Below, piece by piece: positions 35,673 to 45,900 of a DNA stretch of 64,000 nucleotides (positions within the stretch are counted from its first letter, which is position 1; each line of letters opens with the position of its first letter). The DNA lies in the NCBI GenBank assembly GCA_023634235.1, contig JAMKCF010000009.1:6076001-6140000 (forward strand), read 5' to 3'. A program made the position numbers and the translations under genes. Under the pieces are notes generated by a model, which saw only the letters and a list, made by a program, of their open reading frames with translations, did no database searches and was not told the origin of the DNA. The DNA is from Pisaster brevispinus. Its lineage: Eukaryota; Echinodermata; Asteroidea; Forcipulatida; Asteriidae.

Positions 35673-36279
35673 TGTTCCGTCCCAACTTGACAATTGTCCC
35701 GACTATAGTTGGGACTGGTCCCAACTTGAGTGTTAAAGTTGGGACGTCCCAACTATAGTTGGGATCCCCCATAGACTTCAACAGGACACCGTGATCGATC
35801 ATCGGTCCTGATGCGATCGGCGTTAATTAACAAGATTCTTTATTTCAAACCCGGTCTCAGCTCTGTACAAACTCATGTCAAAACTGGTTTGGTATATCGC
35901 TCACAATGGACCGCTTACTCAGTGTAAATAGTGTTTTTAGAGGGTTCTGACAGCGGACAGCGGACTCATGCTCAGTCACTGAGTCAGTGCCGCCGGGTCG
36001 AACGCTTTCTCAGGTAGATAGAAATATTTCTACCTCCATGGTCTCAGTAGGCCTACGCATTTAGTTTCCATTCTCTCGGAAAAACAACATTTTAATTAAT
36101 CTGAAATATTCTAAAGGGAAAGTGGTCTTAAAAAATTCATTCTATGAGTAGTACATGGGGGTGCTTTGTGTTTACTGCGATCCCAACTATAGTTGGGAAG
36201 TCCCAACTTTAACACTCAAGTTGGGACCAGTCCCAACTAATAACTATAGTTGGGACAATAGTCAAGTTGGGACGGAACA
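35673..36279. mobile_element. 607-bp foldback element with ATTAAA target-site duplication
   Basis: It begins TGTTCCGTCCCAACTTGAC and ends with the complement, with ATTAAA directly outside each end (35667-35672 and 36280-36285). Terminal inverted repeats of roughly 95 nt are made of repeated TCCCAACTATAGTTGGGA-type palindromic blocks. The 410-bp middle has no transposase frame. Non-autonomous foldback class; superfamily not assigned. Confidence 0.75.
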
Positions 36280-36322
36280 ATTAAACCGTCCTTCAACTTA
36301 AGTTTCTGATTCTCTATAGCTA

Positions 36323-36344
36323 GGTTCGTTCCGCGGAACGAACC
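36323..36344. repeat. Perfect 22-bp palindrome
   Basis: Two 11-nt halves, GGTTCGTTCCG and its exact complement, without a spacer. It lies 45 bp beyond the foldback element. It could be a dimeric binding site or a recombination scar; nothing else supports either. Confidence 0.6.
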
Positions 36345-36677
36345 TCAAATACTAAATAGTTCTAGGAGTAGGACTAACTAGGGTTAAAATCAGACATTTA
36401 AAGGATAAATGGAGGAACCAAATGACATAATTGTGTATAAAGATTTACTTTATTGCTTACTTTTTCTTACCAGAATTTAATTAGTTACGATAGACAGTCT
36501 ACCTTCTCTTGTCGAACATGTTGACGTTTCGAGTCTTCGTATCGTACAATAGTCAGGTCACCACAAACGTAAAACGTAGATCTGCACAAAATGAGAATGG
36601 ATTTCAAACAGGCTAGATAAGAGGCAACGTTAGCGCGACCTCTTTTGGTAATCTAGAGCCATCCCTTCCTTAGGAAA

Positions 36678-36714
36678 CCCGTGGAGGTAGAAATTAAATT
36701 TCGACCTCCATGGG
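36678..36714. repeat. Short imperfect hairpin
   Basis: ACCCGTGGAGGTAGAAATT pairs with AAATTTCGACCTCCATGGGT. A similar word (TAGAAATATTTCTACCTCCA) occurs inside the foldback element near 36018-36038, so it may be a relic of a related element. Confidence 0.5.
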
Positions 36715-36989
36715 TAACCTAAGGCCACTCCAAAATATTAAGAAAATTAAAAAGAAATTTAGAGAATAGTAGACAAATAAAGAAACTTTTTTTAAAAATA
36801 AGTAAAGTGTATGTTCTGATGGCTAACTTGAGTCGACTAGACTTAACCATAGTCGATCTAGACACCAGCCGAAAGCTGTGTGGTTTGGCTTAGCTAGTTC
36901 ACTAGTACAAAATAAGTAAATTCTGATGTTTTTATTTTGCCAAGGCCAATCTCAACACTACAGTCAGCACTCTTGCTTTGTACCGATAC

Positions 36990-37532
36990 ACGCCGAATCC
37001 CTCTTTTTACTAAGTATTTGTTTATGATTCACTCCGAGTACAAAACTATTTCAAGCAATTCATCCAACGCCCTGCGCGAGATGGAGCTTGATGAGGACAT
37101 CGGAATAATTTCTAAGTGAACAATATTGATGGTAACTACACTTTTGTTTGTTTTCACTGTCAGCCAGGAAACGAGGAATCTATCGTCGCTGATAATGTAA
37201 TTATGTTATATTTGCTTTGGCAGGAAAAGTATCGGCCAAACCACATTATTCTGATTTTCAGAATTATTATTATTATGAAACCCTGGTACCATAATGTTAT
37301 TGCAAATTGCAATAATATCAGTTATTTGCAACTGAGTGTGACGTGTTGGTCACTTTACCGGGGTCACTCCCTTACCACTTATTTGTCCCCTGCTTGGTTT
37401 AGTTATTGATGAGCCCTCACTATCTTGTCCTTGCTCTATTCAGATTTTGAACTAAGTCCCAGGAACTTGCTTTCACTTCTTGCGTTCTTTCTTCCTGCAT
37501 GATTAAACTTTTGAGTTGGGCGATGTCACATT

Positions 37533-37564
<32 letters not shown>

Positions 37565-37698
37565 TGAATAAGATACATTGAGTATGCTTACATTTATTTT
37601 ACGTAGATGACATCTTCGCCGAAGTGTCTTTTCACGGGGACGGAAGCGTATTGTTTACAGTGGATATGTATTCTGAGTTCTGGGAGAAAAAGTTTAAC
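36990..37698 (+). pseudogene. Probable broken paralogue of the secreted-protein gene at 39973
   Basis: Two segments resemble exons of the downstream gene. At 37042-37117 the frame reads SNALREMELDEDIG, against SNLREIQLEEEL in exon 1. At 37607-37698, after TTTTTACGTAG, it reads IFAEVSFHGDGSVLFTVD, against IYAEVTLHSDGRAFFAVD in exon 3, with clear nucleotide similarity. No signal-peptide start precedes the first segment, the donor phases do not join, and no exon-4 match is visible before 39972. I therefore call it a decayed tandem copy. An alternative exon chain using a good acceptor at about 37163 cannot be excluded. Confidence 0.5.
37545..37563. repeat. (AT)n microsatellite
   Basis: Simple AT run following an A tract; a similar run lies at 38458-38480. 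Confidence 0.9.
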
Positions 37699-37842
37699 GT
37701 AAGCCAACCATTGGTGTCATATTCCCCCTTTACCTACAACAAATATGGAAGAAGATTCCTTTCTTGCTTTGTGTTTTTTGTATTGTTAAAGAGTGTGCAC
37801 CACATTGGTAAAAACGAATATATAAATTATTGTATCGCGCAG

Positions 37843-38070
37843 TGGATGTCATTCGCTCGTCCCCAGCGCCTTGCCTTAAAACCAAAGGCGCTGGGATGGG
37901 CAAACGTATCAAGCACGCTCATTGGTTAATGCTCAGTCCCATCATGCATCACACTCACACTGCAAGCACTGAACGCATGACGTACTTCCTGAACAAGAAT
38001 CTGTGCAAGCTGATTAGCCCATCCCAGCGGTCCTGCATAGGCCGCTGGGGCCGAGCGAATGGATGTCAAT
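37843..38070. mobile_element. MITE with subterminal inverted repeats
   Basis: GTCATTCGCTCGTCCCCAGCG at the left is the inverse of CGCTGGGGCCGAGCGAATG at the right, and GGCGCTGGGATGGGC pairs with GCCCATCCCAGCGG. These inner repeats also make a hairpin in the left arm. No frame. Confidence 0.6.
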
Positions 38071-39181
38071 GAAGTAGACTCAATCAGGTGTGATGTATAA
38101 ATCTCAACCCCTTTAATACACTTATGCACCTACAGTTAGATTCGGATGAATATAACCTAATCAGATCATTCTATAGTGCCAGGCCACTGAAGTATAAATA
38201 TATGCTTCTTGTAATGCAAGTGGATACGACGTAAATGTTGCCTATTTTGCATGGAACTTCCTCGGAAAATTTGTCGTTGAAATTCGCTGCCTTGAAATGC
38301 TGTAGTTTTAATAAAGGGGTAACACACTTAGCTTTTTATCTCGTAACCAAAACACGATGTCTTTAAACAGACTGTAAAAAGATACAATGTGGGTCACTAC
38401 TTTGTTTTTTTAATGACTCCAAACCGAGTTTCTTGTTACAACACTATTGGGTAAATAAATATATATATATATATATATACCTAGACCTTGACCTATAATC
38501 AAGAATATGATTACGCATATTCCCATCACACTTCCCTCCGCCACCCTGTCATCTATCCATGGAAACTTTATCAGCGATCCTCGCTTGCAGGAGGGCCAGG
38601 ACGGCTGGTGATGGGCACAGCTGACCTTCGACCTATAATTTAGTTTTCCGGTTATTTCTCGTTATAATGAGAAGGAAATTTTATTATATTTTTAGGAAAT
38701 GTTTTTTTTAAATTATGCTTATGGACATTTACAAGTTTCAACTGAAACACTTGAGGGAGCAGTGTCCATTTAACTTCACATTGCAGGCCAGATAGGCCCA
38801 TGCTGCACTATAGTAAGAATTATGAATAGCAAAGGGTACGTTGTGTATAAATGCGCATGACTCTGTTCCTTATTGTGTTGTTCTTGTCAATTCAATTCCC
38901 TCGCAAAAATATTAATCCTGAAAAAAAAATCAAAGCAGGGAGAATATGGACCTGACTATCCAAGGACATGCCATGGCTGAGTACACTCAGTTCTCTTTGT
39001 GAGTATTATTTATGAGGCAATACGACAACACATTATACTCGTCGTGTGCACTCATGTAATTCTGAGCTTGCATTGTGGGTTTGATTTTCATTTTCTCATG
39101 CGTGGGTTTTTTGTTCTATTTGGAAGTGTATTTCTCCCCACATCTAAAAACTGACACTTCTTCGTCGTCTGAATGCACCAC

Positions 39182-39318
39182 CAGGCTCGATTTCACATAA
39201 AGCTACATATTGATTTTAACTGCGAATCCATCCTAATTGCTAAGCAATATTGTGATTTCACAATACAAATCAATACTCATCTTAAGATGAATCTTATAGT
39301 GTTATGAAATCGGCCCAG
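39182..39318. repeat. Dispersed MITE-like repeat, second family, copy 2
   Basis: Shares CCTAATTGCTAAGCAATATTG, CACAATACAAATCA and the GGCTCGATTTC / GAAATCGGCCC inverted ends with the copy at 31545-31730. Confidence 0.55.
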
Positions 39319-39972
39319 GTTTCAGCGTCCCCCAAAATAAAAGCATGCCCCCTCCCCCACTGACAATCCCATTCCCCTGCCCCCCTGAAAGCAACGCCCG
39401 TCCGTGTGCCCCCACCGCTACGCCGCTGCTATGTTTCTTAAGTTCTTAGGTTTAGTCGCTTGGATCCCTTGGTTTCATTACCAGAAAGATAGGACAAGAT
39501 AAACATGGCGAAGAGCCATTTAGAAGTACGGCGAAGGTAGTAGGCTAAGGCGAGTGCCTTCATTCCCTTCACTGCAACCATGCATGAACTCCCCCTATTC
39601 AGAAATTCAACGCATGACCTCGCTCAGTCTGAGTCTATTATTTATTTCCACAGTGTTCACAAATAATACGATAATAGTATTTTATACTCCTGGAGAACTC
39701 GTGGTTTTTTTTACGGTGTCATGGAGTTGGCGAATGTGAGCCACCGTACAGCTTTCTAAATGACGGTGATGACGTGTTTTGAATGCATCAGCGGCTGCGC
39801 ACTATGCTGTTGTTAAAGAGGAGTGGTGCGAACATTTTGTCAGACATTGCCGACTTTGATTGTCACTGCCACTGCTTCAAGCCACGACAGCACTCCCTGC
39901 TTTACACTGTCACAGGAAATCTGTTTCTTGAATTGTTTGTTGACTGTTCATTCTGAATCCTTTAACCCAGGT

Positions 39973-42900
39973 ATGTTTCGATTTCTGACAATCACCGTGG
40001 CGGTGTGCTTTTTGTTCATTCAAGATGCACAAGCCGCAGTTGCCAGCAACCTTCGCGAGATCCAGCTGGAGGAAGAACTTCTAAGGGTGAGTTGGAGGGA
40101 ACATGCTACCCAAGCTTTCGACGAGTATATCCTGCTACTTTTCTTTTAGAAATATACAGCAGTAATGGTCACTGTAAACCAGTTAATGGAAAGAGGGAGA
40201 CTTTTTGTTTGTGAAGGCGAGAAAAGTATGATAAATGATCGCCCAATTGTGAATGTGGTTTACAGATAATATAAAAATAATATGCTACCACAACTTACAC
40301 ATAAAAACTGTCAATTATAAGATAAGTTAGTGCTTAAGAATAATTAATTGGTGGCAACGTCGCCCTGAGCGGGTTTATGGGTGACACCGTTAATCACTCT
40401 CCTTACCTAATACTCCTTATTACTTCTGTAAACCCGCCCGACTTATTTCTTGATAAACTTTTTCAGGAATTTATGTCGCAACCAAAAGTTACTTGCTTTC
40501 TTTATTTTATACAGGCTTTGGAGACAGAGCGCGAGGTTCCTGGTAAGCTAATGTTATAGCACAGTAGCTTCTTACCGTATTTTATTTATTATTATTATTA
40601 TTATTATTGTTATTTATTTATTTATTTATTTTTTTTTTTTTTTGGGGGGGGGAACAGCAACACTCGATTTCTACAGCGCCTCACTAAAATAATTTACAAT
40701 TTATGTTGCTGCCCCTGGTTGTACCCTTTATACATAATCAAATAAGTAAGGATCAAGACCGTTTGCACAGAATGAAAGGAAAATATAAAGAAGAAAGACT
40801 GGTCACCAGGCCAGTAGGCCTTCCCAAACCACAGTGATGCGCCTGCCCCGCAAACCGTGGAGAACTAGCCTTACCCAGCTGGCATTTACAGGAGACACGC
40901 CTGTAACACACGTGTAAAAATCGAAACTAACTGGCAAAGCGACCATAGAAGTAAAATATACAAAAGACAAGAAAGACACAAAAGAAAAAACACGACACAA
41001 ACACGAAAAGTTCGGTTCAACTATTTTACACCAATAGCACCCGTCCCAATGACGTCACTTTTGCTCAAAATACCCGTATGTTAGACACAAACATTCCACC
41101 GACCTATATTTCCCACGACCATCGGTGCGCCATCCCATAGACGGTAAACATAAAGCTTGGATTAGCACTCCACACTGATGCTAACAATTTTGGAGTTAAC
41201 TTCTTAACATTTAATCCCTACAGAAATATTTATATTAAAAAAAGGATATCTCTTTCGGTAAAAGAGATATCTCTATCAGAAATATAATATATCTACATTT
41301 CTTTATTTCAATACAGATGTCTTTATTTCTAATAAGGTATCTCTATTATGAATAGTCTCTTGTGGTAATTGAGTCTCTATGATCGATCAAGATATCTTGA
41401 TTATATAGATAATCTCCGGATCAAAATGTACGCCATACTAAATGTCAAGTATATACGCCATACAGATATCTAATTTCTTCAGGAACTGTATAGGATACGC
41501 TCCAAAGGTGGAAGTCTATTTTTATAGACGACCTTGCGTGTAATACTAGACCAAAACTCCTAAAAAGCAATGCCTAAATCTGTGATTTACAGGAATGTTT
41601 TGTGCCCGAAACATTCACGAGGCATGGCGTCTTGGCTCGGTCACTTTTGTGACCAACAAGACAAGCCATTCCTACCCACGCAGTCATCATTGTGTTTAAT
41701 GACAATAATAAACCCGGCATCAAAATATTGTGAAAACTCACAGCTCTCTAATGACTGTAGATGCGAAATGCTGTAATTATAATTGCCTCGCAATGATTTC
41801 TTGTTTTTCCGGTTAGCTTGTCTCCCTGTAACTACGGAAATATGCTCGCAAACTGCATGCTACTTTCAGATGTCTTCTCCCTGTAGCGATGGTATGTCAG
41901 ACGTTTTAATTCCACTCCTTTTATTCCTTTTATAAATTACCCATCCAGTTATTTGTTTCTTTAAATACCAAGATTAATAATTTGTAAAGCATTAAAAAAA
42001 TATATATATATATTTATCCAATGAAATCGTCTTCTATCACAATTCACAGTGCTCGATACATCTCTGTAGAGCTATAACATGTAATAAATTCAGAATATGA
42101 GTTAAACAAAGTCTGGCATATCTCTCTTCTGGTTCTGCTGATGAGTGCCTTATGGTACGAAACAGTCTGTCCAGAAGAGAGATATGCCAGACTTTGTTTA
42201 ACTCATATTCTGAATTTATTACATGTTATAGCTCTACAGAGATGTATCGAGCACTGTGAATTGTGATAGAAGACGATTTCATTGGATACACTAGCTCCTA
42301 CTTTTATAGTTGAGCACTCTCCTGACGTCGCACTTCAAAATGGAAAGAGTAAACTTTGAATATTCGACGAAGAATATTCCGGTAGCATCGAGAACAACAT
42401 ACCTCAAGCGCCTGATCGAGAAAACGGAAATGTTCATCAAAAGGATTAGATGGAGATCGTTCTTCTTTCTGAATCCGGAGCTGAACAAAGACAACGCGGA
42501 AAAGGAGGAAACGTACGGATTTAACTCGCGGAAAACACCACCAGTCATCCCGGAACTGAAAGAATTCGAAGACAATTTGGTGAGTCTGATTCAAAACGTC
42601 GAATTTGAGAAGACCACTAGCCAGTTCCAACGCAAATTGAACGAAGACATAAATATGATTAGAAATGATGATAAGCTTACCGTCAAGGCTGATAAGACTA
42701 CAAATTATTATAAGATGGAAAAAGATGACTATGTTAATCTTGTCAGGGCGAATGTCACCAAAACATACAAGAAAACCGAGCAAAAGGAAGTAGTGGAAAT
42801 CAATCGCGAAGCGAAAAGAATTGCTGAAAGTCTTGAACTGGGAGACCGCATAGATAAATTGGCCGAGAGGGAAGTCTTCATTACTTTGAAGGACCACAAG

Positions 42901-45900
42901 GACAACTTTGATAATAAACCATCATGTCGACTGATCAGCCCAACCAAATCAGAGATAGGACATATAAGTAAAGTGATCCTCGACAGAATCGTCGGTAAAG
43001 TCATAAGCGCGACGGGATTCAATCTGTGGAAAAGCACGGACGCCGTACTGGACTGGTATAAGAAAATCCCAAGCAAGCAAGAATCGAGCTTCATAAATTT
43101 CGACATTGTGGAGTTCTACCCATCGATAACGGAAAAGCTCCTCCTGAAAGCACTAGGGTTCGCGGGAAACTACGAGAAAATTAGCAGCAAGGAGAAAGAT
43201 ATCATCATCCACGCGAAACAGACAGTGGTATTCAACAACCAGGTACCGTGGAAAAAGCGTAATGCAGACAGCAAATTCGATGTCACGATGGGCAGTTTCG
43301 ACGGCGCGGAGTCATGCGAGCTGGTCGTAGCGTATATGCTGTCGATCCTGAAACCAAAATACGGAAATAGAGTGGGGCTATACAGGGACGACGGTTTAGC
43401 AGTATTCAAAGAGACCCCCCAGAAAATAGAAAAAATCAAGAAAGAAATATGCCGAGTATTCCGGGAAAATGATTTAAAGGTAACGATCGTAGCCAACAAG
43501 GCAATAGTAAACTTCCTTGACGTCACATTAGACCTGCGAACGGGAGGGTACATGCCATATATGAAACCAGGTAATATACCTCTCTATGTACATGTCCAGT
43601 CAAACCATCCACCTACCGTCATCAAACAAATACCAGAGGGAATCAACAAGAGACTCTCTAACATCTCGTCGACCAAGGAGGCATTCGAGCAAGCTGCCCC
43701 GGCCTACCAAGAGGCTCTACAAAAAAGCGGGCACAAGTATCAGTTAACATACACACCGGGCAATAACACAAGGAAAAGGGCTAGAAAAAGGGAGGTGACA
43801 TGGTACAACCCGCCATACAACAAGAACGTATGTACCAGCATTGGAAAGAAATTCCTTCAGATAATAGACAAATGCTTCCCCAAGGAACATAAACTTCACA
43901 AAGTGCTCAACCGGAACACAGTAAAGGTATCGTACAGCTGCATGCCGAACATGAAGGCAACGATCCAGTCAATCAACAAACGGAAGGTAAAACAAGAGGA
44001 CGACGTCGGTGGTAGAACATGCAGTTGCCGCCGGAATGCCGAATGCCCGCTGAACGGGGAGTGCCTCAGCAAGAACATTGTGTACCGGGCCACCGTCACG
44101 AGCGAAGGCAGGAAGGAGGCATACGTCGGGCTGACGTCCACAACCTTTAAGGCGAGACTGGCGAACCACAAGAGGTCATTCAGATCCGAGAGCATGAGGG
44201 CACAAACAGAGCTAAGTAAACATATATGGGACTTAAAGGACGAGGGGAAAGACTATGAAATTAAATGGGACATTGTTCACAAAGCACTGCCATACTCTAA
44301 CGTAAACAAGAGATGTAATTTGTGTATAGCAGAGAAGTACATAATCATTTGTAGGCCAGACCTAGGTACACTGAATAAGAAAAGCGAAATCGTCTCAAAG
44401 TGCCGGCATCGAGACAGATGTGTTCTTACTTCAGTGACGTAAACGCGTACTAACTTCAATGACGTAGCACGCGTCACGCTTGCGCGCGCTTTATAATTCG
44501 AAATAAGGTAAGATGCTACTTGTATTCTATTTTCGTCATTCTGCTGATGAGTGCCTTATGGTACGAAACAGTCTGTCCAGAAGAGAGATATGCCAGAGTT
44601 TGTTTAACTCATATTCTGAATTTATAACATGTTATAGCTCTACAGAGATGTATCGAGCACTGTGAATTGTGATAGAAGACGATTTCATTGGATATATTTA
44701 TATTTATATATATTATTATGAGAAAATATCCATACGGACCAGAGTCTCTGACCTCATGAAAAGTGTACAGTAACACTTATTACTAAAATACTGTTACTTT
44801 CGTTTATTTAACGTATAGTTACAGGTTCCATTTACGCCGAAGTCACTCTTCACAGCGACGGGAGAGCATTTTTTGCTGTGGATGACGAAACCAACAGAGT
44901 TTTTAAGGAAACGATTCCAGGTAATTTAATTACTAAAATAAAATTATATCACTAAAATACCTAAAACCATGGTTCTTGTTATTTATTTTGTGTGTACATG
45001 TATATGTATATATTATTTCACTTATTTATTTAATTATTTGTATTTATTTATTCCTTCTTTTTTTAACATTTTTGTTTTTACTTTTGGATATAATCGGTTA
45101 GACCGACGATATAAATGTTCACAGATTAACTTAAACTTGGAAAATGTTCCTTTAAATAATTTTTCTTCAAATGCTATAGATTTTAAAAATGAGTCGCCAT
45201 GCTGGTCCCCAATACAACAACCCGATATTTGTAAGCGACAGTGAAAATATAAATAGGAGTTTTCACTATTTGTTTTCTTCATGTCACTCCGATAATCGAT
45301 TGTGAGCTTAAACTTTCACAAGTTTGATGTGGACTGTGGGTCACGCAAAGTGCGGATATTGGTCTTTAAAAGTATACGTTGTTCTGGTGTTTTAAAAAGC
45401 ATCAGTTTTCGGGGGGAATGCAGTTTGTAGCCAGGGGCGTCAATCCGTCTTGAAATGTGGGGGGACAGCAGCATCATTTACGGCGTGGGGTCCAGGGGCC
45501 CGCTCAAGGGCCCCTGGTGGGGTCCAGGGGCGAAGCCCCTGGCGGGGGTTCAGGGGGCGGAGCCCCCTGAAGCTGTTGGGTTTTAGCATGTTTGAACGAC
45601 CTAGAAAAGCTCTCCTTGCTATAAATGTTTACATATAAAACTTGGACTTGGTTCAGAGAGAGATAGAACAAGCGACACTAATAAAAGCCCAACATACACG
45701 ATATTTTATTCTTATGGGCAATTCCACTGTAACGCGTGCTACACTTAAAGGTGTCCTTTTACATACATGTACTTTATGCTCCAGATATTAAACATATTTG
45801 GTTGGAATCTTTATTTTTTGAATTTTAACAACCAACATTCAAGGCTAGATCCTCATAATATTTTGACCAAAAAAATTGTTAACTTTTGTATGCATTGGAC

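Larger units (their letters stand above)
42018..44691 (+). mobile_element. Apparently intact Penelope-like retroelement with 10-bp target-site duplication
   Basis: The element is bounded by ATATATTTAT on both sides (42008-42017 and 44692-44701). The sequence is AT-rich, so the duplication is suggestive rather than certain. Order: inverted arm 42018-42132, ribozyme core 42133-42170, direct arm 42171-42285, short leader, one long frame, 3' flank, second ribozyme 44539-44582 and second direct arm 44577-44691. The inverted and direct 5' arms are exact complements over 115 nt. The 3' arm differs from the 5' arm at only two positions that I can see. This pseudo-LTR plus inverted-copy layout is typical of Penelope-like elements. 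It lies in intron 2 of the secreted-protein gene, same orientation. Confidence 0.9.

Noticed and set aside
42304..42897. 197-aa minus-strand frame
   Set aside because: It is antisense to the reverse transcriptase frame and is a shadow of its codon usage.
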